Assembly (NCBI GenBank): GCA_003439945.1
Contig: QVRM01001792.1
Location: 1-64,000 of the forward strand
Direction of reading: 5' to 3'
Source of the DNA: Dermanyssus gallinae
Taxonomy: Eukaryota; Arthropoda; Arachnida; Mesostigmata; Dermanyssidae
DNA length: 64,000 nucleotides
The notes below the pieces were generated by a model. The model was not told the origin of the DNA. It was given only the letters and a program-made list of their open reading frames with translations, and did not search any database. A program made the translations under genes and the position numbers. Shown here one piece after another: positions 41,601 through 52,150 of this stretch. The stretch's first letter is position 1, and the number at the start of each line of letters is the position of its first letter.

Positions 41601-43422
41601 CACGAGACTCCCGTTGTTCTATCTGACGTTTAGCTTTGTTGTCAAACTTATTTATAGTCCGATTCATCAACGCCATCAGAAGAGGCTGATGTCGGAGCCA
41701 TTGACCGATTTGAGCAGTGACTAATGCTTCAAGATGTGCATTATCCAGGCGCCTGTACAGTGAGGCATGCGAGTGTAATTATGAACTGTGTAGGTGCCGC
41801 GATCGTGAATCGTGAATTTTGTATACATGATAGCCAACTTAAGAATAGTTTATCTAATGTTTGGTAATCTACTATTGTTGGTAATGTGTACAACGCTCCT
41901 GCACAATCGCCGAAAAAATCTTAAAACATTTTTCTGGCCCAGCTAAAATGTCGACTAGCTAAGTTATTTCAGCATATGGAGAAGCGTTAAATTCTGTGAC
42001 GTACTATTGCCCCAGCGGATGGATATTAACCACAAATTGCGGTTGCGGTTAAAGACGATCTTTTCAGGCGATGACGGGGTTATGAAGCTTGAAGCTCTGA
42101 GATGTTTCCAGATGAGCTCAATCGCCTAGCTTGCTTTTGGGGCAACTTCCACGCAAATAATTTTCTAGCCGTCCGCAGTGAAAGAAGTTTCGGATTATTA
42201 ATTAAGTGGATAGTGATGAACGCCTTACGGACCCTTAATGTCTCTCTCTACATCTTAAACCCTTAAGGTTTATCTCCCTTATGCCTGGTGAACCAGGTGC
42301 CGCATGCGTTCCAAGCACAAATGTAAAAATGACTGAAATATTATGCTATAGATTGGCCGTGAAGTTTTATAGTGGCAGCCGTTGCAAAAAGTCTTTTACG
42401 ATATGATTTCATTGCTTTTGTCTTGAAAATATTTATCGCCAGCGAAGTATCTGTCGCAGACTTTGCAAGAATGATCAACGCTTGCTAAATATCGAAGGGA
42501 CGCTTAGAATAGGGCGCAATACCATCCGAATATTAGATGAGTTGCACTGACGGATGCTTCCGCTTCAAAATTGCCGACAGATCGCTGACAAATACAGAAA
42601 CAGAACTAGACAAATGTTGTCGCCCTGTGTCTGTCCAAGTTTGGGATGTTCGGTCTAGTATTGCATAGTTCTCTTTGAGAATAGCTACCAAGAGCTAATC
42701 AAGCCACCACACGTCGGTTCGCCACCAAAGGGTAGTGGCGCACCATATATTACCAATGCGGCATTGCGGCGTGTAGTATCATCGGACTGACTCCTGTCAG
42801 TCCTTTGATACTGCTCTGATAAAAAAATGTATAAATATAGTGCGCCTAAGGTTATGGTATGTACTTCAGCGCCTCGTTTGTTTAAGCATGTTTTTCATGG
42901 GATTGTGGAAATGTGGAAAATGTTCAAGCATAACACTTAAATCACCAAAAAGGTGTAGCATTGCTATAACGGAACAATAATTGCTTTTTAAAATATATAA
43001 TTTCAATATTTTGTATACGTTTTAAATTATAATCGAACGGGAAATAGTTTTGAATGATTGAGGAAATACTTTGAATAATTCGAATGAATGAAGTCAAAAT
43101 AGTCGTATTGTGAGAAGTTCACAAAAAATCGAATCCGGTGAAGACCTTGTTTTTGAGCCTGCACGTTCAAGAACAAATAATTTACGAGAATCCGCACCTT
43201 GTGAAGATAATAACTTTGATGTCAAATTCGATAGTGGTTCTACTCGGGGTTACAAAGTTTGTAAAGTGTAACGATGGAATGCTCATCCTTACAAAATCCA
43301 TGCATTTTCCCGCCGCTTGAGTAGAGAGTGTGTAGAGGTAGAGACAAACTCCAGCGAAAGGAAGGCAGACAACGGAGACGACTATTGATTTAATTCCTAA
43401 TGAATATATATATATATATATA
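41601..43422. other. Intergenic DNA, 1.8 kb, no gene
   Basis: 41630-41860 is array spacer (matches 36050-36240). The rest holds no recognised gene. A TA microsatellite (43405-43422) borders the foldback element. Confidence 0.5.
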
Positions 43423-43444
43423 GGGTGTTACAAAACGTTTTAAT

Positions 43445-44349
43445 TTTATTATTATTATTTGGTTCTGGCAGGGACCCCGCCCTGGGACCTCAAAGAAGAT
43501 GAAAGACGAAGACTGTGGGAGCGTGGTCCAGATAGGACGACAAAGGAAGCAAAGGAAGAGGAAACGAAAGTAACACTTCTGCGATGGCAGGCGGAATGGG
43601 AGAGCCTCAGGAAGGACAAGGCGGGAGCCAAGGTCCGTGATCTGATACCGAACATCGAGAAATGGCTGAATAGGCCCGGAGGTGACATGGACTTTTTCCT
43701 AACGCAAATAGTCACCGGTCACGGAGATTTCCAGTCCTATTTATACAGGATCGGTAAGGCGCCTTCGGACACGTGCATGTTCTGCACGCTGGGCGTTGAA
43801 GATGACGCGGCACATACTCTTCTAGAATGCCCGTGCTGGGAAGAGGCCAGACGTAAGGCAAGCAACAGGGTGAGAGATAGTTGGACGAACGCGGGTGCCC
43901 AGAGACCTAAACACCCTCTCGTGCTCCCGAGAGATGGGCTAGCCCTATTCATGGATTTCATCTGCTCAGAACCAGCAGCATGGACCCTTGGAGCAGCGGT
44001 TGCGCGAGAGGTGCTGACGGAGAAGAAACTATGCGGGACGCAGAGAAGAGCGAGTTACGACAGGATTAGCGCAAGAAGAGAAAATTATTCTCTCTTGTCA
44101 CAAGGCACGCCAGCCAGAGAGCAGACTTCGCCAAACAAGCAGGCGAACCTGGTTAGATAGTCCGGATGTCACCCCCACGGCCCATAGTACTATTAAGCGA
44201 AGATCTGGGCTGTGTCAAGGGCGTTATGAGAGGTAGGTTTTAGTGGGTAGGGGCGCGGACCATCGCGCCGAGTCCCACACACCAGAATGGAGATAAGGGG
44301 CCGTTTGCCTTTCTTAGCATTTCCTCCTCTCTCAAAAAAAAAAAAAAAA
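43445..44349 (+). mobile_element. 5'-truncated R1-like LINE insertion with poly(A)
   Basis: The direct repeat AAAACGTTTTAAT flanks it (43432-43444 and 44350-44362), and it ends in a poly(A) run (44334-44353 region). Together with 5' truncation these are hallmarks of target-primed retrotransposition. It sits inside the left arm of the foldback element and is therefore younger. Confidence 0.88.
43459..44160 (+). pseudogene. R1-like polyprotein C-terminus
   Basis: A frame of 233 residues starting within VLAGTPPWDLKEDERR. It covers the post-reverse-transcriptase region: LLRWQAEWESL, WLNRPGGDMDFFLTQIVTGH, then the zinc finger CMFCTLGVEDDAAHTLLECP (C-x2-C...H-x4-C). Everything upstream (gag, endonuclease, reverse transcriptase) is absent through 5' truncation, so no enzyme remains. 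The frame itself is undamaged, indicating a recent insertion. The ATG at 43459 is fortuitous. Confidence 0.88.
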
Positions 44350-45395
44350 AAAACGTTTTAATAATCGATATAATGAATTGTAGAGCTCGTTAAAGCAAAT
44401 ATTTCTTCAATGGAACATGGTGTCTGAGAAGTCTTGTTTCGAAGTGGAAGTGAAATTTCTACAATTTGTGAGACTAGTGTTTTTGCCCGATATAGGAGCA
44501 TAAAATGTGCTGTTGCGAAACAACCAGTCCTCCGTGAGAAAATTCTGCTTCCTCTGAAGAATATATAAGACCGGTCAGAAGATGCAACATGAAAAGCTTA
44601 GAAGAGAATTCGCAAATAAATGAAGTTCTTTATTAGCTTTCTCACCAAATCACACCTCAAAATCATAACCCTATGACCAATTACAGCGCTCAAAAGTAAC
44701 ATATTCAGGCAAATGCGCATTTCGTGAAGATCACTTTGGGACAGAGATGTCAATGCGAGCTGTGGTTGCGGAGTAATTACGATTTTTCGGCGGGATGTCC
44801 CATTAAGTGCATGCAAAATGACTGTGTGGCGACGCGCTGCGGCTGTCACGCGATAAGTCGGCGGTAGTTAACGTCGCCACACAGTCATTTATTAAAATAA
44901 TTAATGCACTTAATCTGGACATCCCGCCGAAAAAAAATAATTACTCCGCAACCACAGCTCGCATTGCTATACGTTTGGTACCAAAATGATCACTATGGAA
45001 TGCATGTGTCTGAATGTGTTAGTTTAGAGCACTGTGGGTGGTCGTAGGGTTATGGTTTTAAGGCATTTTGCGTAAAAGATAATGAAGAACTTCATTTTAT
45101 GCGAGTTCTCTTTTAAGCGACTATGTCGCAGCTTCTGATCAGCCTTATATTTATTCGGAAGAAGCAGAATTTTCTCACAAACACGACGGTGTGCTTAGTT
45201 TCCGTCCGGGAGGTTGCCTTGCAACAGCACATTTTATGCTCCTATATAGGGCAAAAACACTAGTGTCACAAATTGTAGTAATTCCACTCTCAGTCTGAAA
45301 CAAGAATTCTTAGAGATCATGTTCCATTGGAAAGAATGTTTGCTTTAACGAGCTCTACAATTGCTTATATCGATTCTCATAACGTTTTTTCACAC

Positions 45396-45397
<2 letters not shown>

Positions 45398-45433
<36 letters not shown>

Positions 45434-46820
45434 CGTGAGGAAATTAAAAACATGTATATGTATCTGGATCTAATGTTAGCTTCTTCTCCTACATTTATAC
45501 TAAATTACAATTGGTAGCTATTGTATTGGGATTGCTAGGATGCTCGTCGTATTGTTTAATAAGTTAAACGACAGTATAGCAGCAATCGATGACAGAGGTT
45601 AACACAACTTCACATTAAACTGTAATTGCTCGTCTCCATACATGGGACACTCAGAAGCACGCTCCTAAGCCGACATCAAGATTATGTCTTAGGATTAGGA
45701 CTCCTATGTGACCATGCATTATGTACTACTTTTGAAAGGCGCACTGGACTTAAGGCTGTTTTCTAACGTTAAAACGCATGGATCCTACGTGGCTCGTTCA
45801 CTAGGTAATAAAAAAAAATATAGGCGGGTCTGTTTAAAACACATTGTACGTGTTAAGACGCATTTTTTGGCATTACCAGCTTTTTTGTTTACTAACACCC
45901 GTTTTAAACAGTTAGATTTTACCTGGTTTGCGTGATATGGATAGCCACAATAGGCATACATCTCAACACATATTGCTTTTATTTTGCCGCCGGCCTCTAT
46001 CAACTCTACTGGCGTATATGCTGTGGTCGCGGATCTCGACGTCGACTGGTGGTCGCGTTCGGTCACAAAACTAAATTTTAAAATTGCATTTCTAAAAAAG
46101 AACTGCGAGTGCTGGTCCGGAAACTGCCCGGAGATATATTTTGTTGTATGTCTCCTGCATATGTCCCTATGTAGGTAGGTTTAAAGCTACTTCACCTTGA
46201 GCTTGCCGTACGGATCCGGTCTATGGGGTGAGCACGTATTGTCGGCTTGCCTTAGCTAGCTTATCTATGATTCATATTATGCAACCACTAAATTAGCTTG
46301 AATAGGATCGTGAACCAAGAGGTTCGTTTTTCACGTTTGCGGCATTTCGCGTGGGCAAATAGGTTTTTGGATACGCCGAATTAATGATACGGATTGGTTA
46401 AGGTCTTTAAATTTTATTTTGTCTTTTGTACTTACTTACTACTTCGAGTATTACATGCGTTCGCGGGGGGCATCTGGCCTCCTTAAAAAGTCCTGAATAA
46501 AATGCAACGTATAACTACTACTACTACTACCACTACTACTATGTTTATTGTACGTTGCACATTCCTGCCAATATATACTGCGCCCTTGAGTGAACTGACA
46601 TTTAGTTTGCTCGCATGCATTACGCTTGAACGGCACTCGGACGGTGAGGTTTTTTACACAACACGCCCATCTTGCATCTTTGCTCATCACATACCTTTAC
46701 GAGCAAAGTTAATGAAAACGTAACCGCATAATGACAATCGTTCCTCACCTGTGCTGCGGGTACACGGGTTTTCAGTCTTACGAACTACACAAATATAATG
46801 CTGATTTACACATAAGATAT
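45398..46820. other. Spacer of block B1 left of the gypsy element
   Basis: Non-coding as far as I can see. An inverted pair GGTCTGTTTAAAAC / GTTTTAAACAGTTAGA occurs at 45826 and 45899. A short frame at 45984-46178 is conserved in B2 (60000-60188) but has no motif. The (CTA/ACT)n repeat at 46512-46545 and its surroundings are missing from B2. Confidence 0.5.
46817..46820. repeat. 4-bp target duplication, left
   Basis: ATAT directly before the 5' LTR, repeated at 49168-49171 after the 3' LTR. The empty site in B2 (near 60405-60430) has a single ATAT. Confidence 0.9.
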
Positions 46821-47342
46821 TGTAGTATACACAGGTCACACCTATACACATCCACACAATTAGAATCACCACACATCCAACAGTACACAACACCACACAC
46901 CAATTCTCCAGCCAGCTGTTCCCGCCAACAGAGAGATCCGCCTTCTCCAAAGGCAAACAATCGAATGGCGCACTGACCGCCAGAGGGCGCGACCTCCACG
47001 CCCGGTGGAGAGCTGACCTCGCTGCCGCCGCTGCCTGCGCCGCTTCACGGCAGCGAGAGTGGCTGCGAATAGACGCTCCACGAACAACACGCGTCAGCCT
47101 CGGCGACGTAGGTTACACTCCTATAGGGCACCCGTATAGCAAACGACGCGACAGACGAGGCGGCTCGGAAATGGAGCGTACTAGTGAGAACTTGAATGTA
47201 ATAGATAGTTATGTACAATGCCGCACCAAATAAAGCCGCTGACCTTGGTGGCCTGCCACTAAGGAACCAGCATCGATACCTACCGCATCCGTCTTATGGT
47301 TCACCCTGACTGACAAGTGCCGCCGCGACCGGCAGCACTACA
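46821..47342 (+). repeat. 5' LTR of Ty3/gypsy-type element, 522 bp
   Basis: It begins TGTAGTATAC and ends GCACTACA, with the canonical TG...CA termini. Same length as the 3' LTR, with about six mismatches, all in the last 60 bp. An AATAAA is present near 47229, consistent with a polyadenylation signal in the R region. A candidate primer-binding site TGGTGGAGATGCGG follows from 47346. I could not assign a tRNA. Confidence 0.93.
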
Positions 47343-47384
47343 GAGTGGTGGAGATGCGGGACGATCCAGACCTCTCACTGAGCG

Positions 47385-47775
47385 AGTATTACCGGGTGGA
47401 CGCTGCGACCAGCTCCCCGAGGAACCGAGCCCCCCCTACAAGGCAAGTACCGGGTGAACGCTGCGACCAGCTCCCCGAAAAACCGAGCCCCCTACAAGGC
47501 AAGTACCGGGTGGACGCTGCGACCAGCTCCCCGAAGAACCGAGCCCCCCCCCCTGCCAGACGAGTACCGGGTGGACGCTGCGACCAGCTCCCCGAAGAAC
47601 CGAGCCCCCACTACAAGGCGAGTACCGGGTGGATGCTGCGACCAGCTCCCCGAAGAACCGAGCCCCCACTACAAGGCGAGTACCGGGTGGACGCTGCGAC
47701 CAGCTCCCGAGGAACCGAGCCCCCACTACAAGACGAGTGCCGGGTGGACGCTGTAACCAGCTCCCTAAGGAGCCG
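47385..47775 (+). repeat. Minisatellite of about 58-bp units inside the LTR element
   Basis: Seven tandem units with the core TACCGGGTGGACGCTGCGAC followed by CAGCTCCCCGAAGAACCGAG. Unit length varies (about 56-63 bp) through the C-run, and most lengths are not multiples of three, so successive units change frame. It lies in the leader before the gag ATG. Confidence 0.92.
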
Positions 47776-47957
47776 CCGACGAGTAGAGCTACGACAGCTC
47801 ACGGTCACGCTCCCGACCGAAACTCGTCACTGCGGTCAGACCACGCATAAGTACGACTCGCTCCGGTCGGACGTACAACACCGCCCCGATCCTCAACGTC
47901 GCGGTCACCTCGGACGACTCCTTCGAGAGCGTAACGTCGGGCCACGAGACTCCAGAG

Positions 47958-48263
47958 ATGGCGCTCAACTCCGTCGTCGTGCAGGTCCCCCAGGACCCCC
48001 CGAAGTTCACGGGGAGGACGTCGTCTTCGAGGGCCGCCCTGTGGCTCCGCGACTTCGAGGCTACGGCAACGTTCAACGGCTACAGCGATGATCGTAAACT
48101 CGCAGGCGTGCGGTTCGCGCTACAAGACATAGCCGCGGCGTGGTTCGACACAGCAGAGCAACAACAAAGAACGGGCCGACCGATACCGCAAAACCATCGA
48201 CTTCGAGCCCGGAGAACAGGTGCTGCTACACATCCCGGTACGCACGGTAGGCCTCTCGGATAA
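47958..48263 (+). pseudogene. gag N-terminus of the gypsy element
   Basis: MALNSVVVQVPQDPPKFTGR followed by ALWLRDFEATATFNGYSDD and FALQDIAAAWFDTAEQQ has the layout of Ty3/gypsy retrotransposon gag (FxG...W...FE, A..WF). It is cut after about residue 72. Downstream residues come from the integrase region read in another frame because of the internal deletion near 48165-48175. No nucleocapsid zinc knuckle remains. Confidence 0.82.
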
Positions 48264-48645
48264 GCTACAAAAACGATACTTCGGGCCGTACACGATCATA
48301 CGGAAGACCGGACCGACAAACTTCGAGATCGAACCCGCGCCGAACGCAAAGATGCCAAGGACCCGGAGAAAAAGACAAATCATACACGTCTCGCGTCTCA
48401 AACCTTTCGTGCCCCGAACCGACGAGGAACTCATGAACCCAACCAACCACCCCACTAGTAAAGATCAGCCATCTCCGGCGGCGGACCAACAGCCCACCGA
48501 TCATCCACAACCACAACGAACATCAAGTCGGTATAACTTGCGCGCTCAGCCGAAGGAAACAGCCCGCCTCGCCGCGTGGAGATCCAATAAGCTAAACACT
48601 CTACGTTGCCAGACTCGGGACGAGTCTTTTCGTGAGGGGAGGAAG
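48170..48645 (+). pseudogene. Integrase C-terminal tail (GPY/F module)
   Basis: In the frame open to 48801, YFGPYTIIRKTGPTNFEIEP and RQIIHVSRLKPFVPRTDEEL form the GPY/F module characteristic of Ty3/gypsy integrases, followed by a hydrophilic tail. The zinc-binding and catalytic DDE domains are absent. The frame runs past the polypurine tract into the 3' LTR before a stop. Confidence 0.88.
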
Positions 48646-49167
48646 TGTAGTATACACAGGTCACACCTATACACATCCACACAATTAGAATCACCACACA
48701 TCCAACAGTACACAACACCACACACCAATTCTCCAGCCAGCTGTTCCCGCCAACAGAGAGATCCGCCTTCTCCAAAGGCAAACAATCGAATGGCGCACTG
48801 ACCGCCAGAGGGCGCGACCTCCACGCCCGGTGGAGAGCTGACCTCGCTGCCGCCGCTGCCTGCGCCGCTTCACGGCAGCGAGAGTGGCTGCGAATAGACG
48901 CTCCACGAACAACACGCGTCAGCCTCGGCGACGTAGGTTACACTCCTATAGGGCACCCGTATAGCAAACGACGCGACAGACGAGGCGGCTCGGAAATGGA
49001 GCGTACTAGTGAGAACTTGAATGTAATAGATAGTTATGTACAATGCCGCACCAAATAAAGCCGCTGACCTTGGTGGCCTGCCACTAAGGAACCAGCATCG
49101 ATACCTACCGCATCCGTCTTATGGTTTACCTCCATTGACAAGTGCCGCCGCGACCGGCGGCACTACA
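48646..49167 (+). repeat. 3' LTR, 522 bp
   Basis: Starts TGTAGTATAC right after the polypurine tract and ends GGCACTACA, followed by ATAT. Nearly identical to the 5' LTR. Confidence 0.93.
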
Positions 49168-49393
49168 ATATTGTAAATAAAACGCACTTAGAAAAAACAC
49201 CTGTATGTAAATTTTTATGCACATTGTATTGTCAAAGCTCGTGCGTCCTAGGACGAACACAATTTGTGTTTCGGTTAGTCTATAGCTGCGCCTACCTAAG
49301 GTGTAAGTAGGTAGGCGTTTGATTCGGCGAAGTCGATTCGGCGTCTGCCACAAATCTTTGGTTCACTTCCACATTTAGGCAATGTTTTGCGAC

Positions 49394-50047
49394 TTAGGGC
49401 ATCGCTCGCCAACTCAGTACTGCGTGAAGAGCGCGCGAATATCTGTTTAGTAGAGCCGCGGTCAGCTGATTGGAAAGCGCGTAGTGTACCGACTGAGTCA
49501 CGTAGAGGAATGCCGCTGGGCGCAGGTTGAGGGTGCCCCGAACAACGTTGGAGATCATGGTAATGCGCTGAATGGTGATGCGCTGTAGTTTCGCTCGAGA
49601 ACCTCGGCAAGGTCCCTGAATCTCAACTAGCATACACGAGCTCGGATGAACGAGAGTTGACGTTTCAATAGTATGTCGGCTTCCCAGGATAGTGTCGCCC
49701 TTGACATCGGCGTCCATGGCCACCCTGACTCGGACGAGCGAAATGTAGCACCCAATCTTCAGCCGGTCTTGAGCTGTTGTGTAGGAGCAATTGCCTGCAC
49801 GAAACAGCCCGGAAAGACCGAAGAAGAAGCCCTGCGTGAAGTTGGCCTGCAGGACCTGATTGGTCGTTGTTGTTCCGTTTAGCTTCGTTTTGATCTCGAA
49901 CGGTGTGGCACGCAGCGGGTCCAGTTTTCGTTCACGAACTTCATTGTGAATATCGCGAAGGACAGCGTCTATAAACGTATCGGCCGTAAAGTTGGCCGAC
50001 ACTACCGAGGCTAGAGCCAAAACACACAGCGCGATGTAGGACAACAT
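49394..50047 (-). CDS. Array gene 9: secreted 217-aa protein, subfamily B
   Basis: The start at 50047 begins the signal peptide MLSYIALCVLALASVVSA. An in-frame ATG at 50098 would add 17 hydrophilic residues in front and hide the signal, but it is conserved in gene 10, so it cannot be excluded. The mature protein keeps the family layout (KLDPLRATPFEIK, FFFGLSGL, MDADVKGDTI, ALSNQL) and has four cysteines (87, 100, 138, 147), so a second disulfide relative to genes 1-8. It has several sequons, including NGT near 57 and NFT near 69. It ends RAMP. No TATA box like that of subfamily A is seen upstream. Confidence 0.86.
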   Translation of the reverse strand: MLSYIALCVLALASVVSANFTADTFIDAVLRDIHNEVRERKLDPLRATPFEIKTKLNGTTTTNQVLQANFTQGFFFGLSGLFRAGNCSYTTAQDRLKIGCYISLVRVRVAMDADVKGDTILGSRHTIETSTLVHPSSCMLVEIQGPCRGSRAKLQRITIQRITMISNVVRGTLNLRPAAFLYVTQSVHYALSNQLTAALLNRYSRALHAVLSWRAMP

Positions 50048-50098
50048 GGTGTGCAATGGGTCGACTAGCGCTTGGAACTCACTGTAATCGCTTGCCAT

Positions 50099-50340
50099 AA
50101 CCTAAGGGCATCACGTAATTTATTCATTTAGTCGTTGGCTGACAACGGGAAAGGAGGCTCCTCGCTCGACGCTGGAGAGGCAGGCCGTTCCCCTAAGTGA
50201 ATGTGAACTGTAATGTTATTGTAATATTAACAGTCATAATAATAACAATTACTTTCGATAGTCAATGTGGTGACGAGAGGAATGTAACACAGGAATGCAT
50301 TGTAGCTACAAAGAAACCGATTTTGGGAATCTACGAATAA
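50099..50340. other. Upstream region of gene 9
   Basis: Conserved with 61344-61585 (GGGAAAGGAGGCTCCTCGCT, AGGCAGGCCGTTCCCCT). Probably holds the gene 9 promoter, but no clear TATA box was found. Confidence 0.45.
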
Positions 50341-50347
50341 ATATACA

Positions 50348-50417
<70 letters not shown>
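50341..50417. repeat. TA microsatellite
   Basis: About 75 bp of alternating AT with two short interruptions at the left. The partner in B2 (61587-61640) is shorter. Confidence 0.95.
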
Positions 50418-50418
<1 letters not shown>

Positions 50419-51860
50419 CCACGAAATGTGTCGGTCAGTACGGCACGATAACCGCAGCAGTGGTTATCTAACCCGCGTATCTAACTCGGGACAATGTCGT
50501 ACATGGTGACGGTCAACATAACACGTTCTACAATATTTATATAGTCTTAAATTCGAAGTCCTACAGCACTCTCTACCTAATAAAAGATAATCATGGTAAC
50601 TGAACCAGGTTAACCTACAGAAAATCCCAAAAAATCCCGGTCGGGGGAGGGGAGGGTGAACTCACATTCCACACAACTCAGATGCTGACCTGACTCCTGT
50701 TCAGGATCGGCAAAACTCCCGGCGGATGGAAACCTCACAATACACTGTTCTGAGGTACCCAGCATTGACGGAGCAGCGCGCGGCTTTATCGCTTTTCATG
50801 AAGACTTATATTATCCCTGCCAAAAAATACGGAAACATTTTCGTACTAGAACACTATATCTGAGGTCTTCAAAGTTATACAACAAAAGAAAATGCGGGTT
50901 AAATCCCTAAATTGCCCGCCCCTTTCCGTGGCACCCGGGGAACACACTTGCCAGGAGTGGTAGGCTTGCAGGAGGCACGAAGATATGACTGGTTTTTCAT
51001 GGGTTGAAGCCCCACAGTACCGGCCCATGCTTGCAGGGAGCTTCCCCGCCATGGGGACCGTGGGCGCAACCGCATTTTCCAGTTAGTCTTCTAAAAAGAT
51101 GCCTTCTCTAAAATGCACTAAAACTAGTTTTCGAAAATAAAAAGCGGACTGGGCGCAAACAAGGGAATCAAAGCAGACATAAGTACCTCACTGAGAAGCA
51201 CTAAAATTCAGCTTCAACCTTTAAAACGAACGTTGTGCATTTCTTGCTTACAAGTATATTTGTGGATTTTCTTGCTTCGGTATAGCGTAGTTGTTGTGAA
51301 ACGAGGGACAACGCCGAATATTTAAGTACATTAACGATTATAGTTTTTCGGCTATATAGCCGTTTTACGTTGTCGTAAAATGCTTCAAAGTATTGTATGG
51401 CGCCGACTTGATCTGTGTGACAGTATTTGCAGAAAATCTTTGCGAGGTTCCACCCACAGTCGGTCTTCAATCTTTTTACTCTCTTGTTCGATGAGCTAGC
51501 TTGCCCCGTATAACTAGGTGATGCCGTGCCAGCAGACTGAACACACCCGTGGCACGAGCTACGAGTGTAGATCCTGATCGTATACGTTAAGTGTAACTAC
51601 ACTCGAAAGCGTAAATAAGCGTTTATCATATAGGATGCATTTTCCGAATTTAAGCTGTTTAAATGCTTCTTATTGAACATATCATAAAATCACTGTTATT
51701 GTCACATAAAAAGGTATATGGTACAGTCACACAAGTACTGTTATCAATTTACGCACTTCTGAAGAAAAAAAACGTTACTAATCACGTTAAAAAGATGTTT
51801 AATATTTAAATACAATTTGTTTCAGCTAATAACGTCATGCTTAACACAATAGTCTTGGGG
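50418..51860. other. Conserved non-coding part of block B1
   Basis: No gene I can support. A GC-rich segment (50915-51085, containing TTGCAGGGAGCTTCCCCGCC) is especially similar to 62135-62305 and gives a matching 68-residue minus-strand frame in both blocks, but no motif or start context supports coding. Confidence 0.5.
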
Positions 51861-51949
51861 AACACCAGCAGAATCACCTGTCTATCTGGAGCCTGGACCA
51901 GTTATAGTAATGATAATTTAACCCGTAGAACGTCTCTGTAAGAAAATTA

Positions 51950-52150
51950 ATATGGGCAAAGATCTAGTTTTCGGGCTGACCCACAGCCAAGATTTAATGT
52001 CCACGGAACTGTTTTTCACATTGCTTCATAGACGGATTCCCATAAATGCAAATGTGCAATGGTGGGGCTCGAACCCGCGCACCTATGTGTCTCCTCAGGT
52101 CGCGAGGCGCAGTGGGAACGCACCCCGCCACCGGGCTCGACTTGTTATGT
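51950..52150 (-). mobile_element. tRNA-derived SINE, copy 2
   Basis: Minus-strand head GAGCCCGGTGGCGGGGTGCG (A-box region), B box GGGTTCGAGCCC (about 52065-52076 complement), then a body ending near 51955 in TCGGGCTGAC complement. Same family as 40910-41090 and 63172-63378. Confidence 0.75.

Larger units (their letters stand above)
43423..45397. mobile_element. Foldback element with ~0.5-kb inverted arms, split by an R1 tail
   Basis: The ends are GGGTGTTACAAAACG and the complement GGGTGTGAAAAAACG, with TA outside each. Excluding the nested insertion it is about 1.06 kb and nearly palindromic throughout. 44364-44860 pairs with 44880-45380, with the inner 100 bp (TGACTGTGTGGCGACG) best conserved. 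There is no coding capacity, so it would be a non-autonomous DNA element. A truncated relative lies at 58865-59325. Confidence 0.8.
46821..49167 (+). mobile_element. Internally deleted Ty3/gypsy LTR retrotransposon, 2347 bp
   Basis: Two 522-bp LTRs enclose 1303 bp of internal sequence, far short of an autonomous gypsy element. The internal part keeps a gag start and the C-terminal tail of integrase. Protease, reverse transcriptase, RNase H and the integrase core are missing. A purine tract GAGGGGAGGAAG (about 48634-48645) directly precedes the 3' LTR. With LTR identity near 99 percent, the insertion is recent. It depends on enzymes from elsewhere if it still moves. Confidence 0.92.

Noticed and set aside
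43459..44160. Independent cellular gene
   Set aside because: Zinc finger, flanking target duplication and poly(A) show it is the tail of an R1-like retrotransposon.
45984..46178. Conserved 64-residue frame in both B blocks
   Set aside because: Both blocks are recent duplicates, so conservation is expected. The C-terminal ends differ and no motif is present.
47345..48091. 248-residue frame across the minisatellite
   Set aside because: It is created by tandem repeats of variable length that change frame. The gag start at 47958 lies in a different frame with recognisable motifs.
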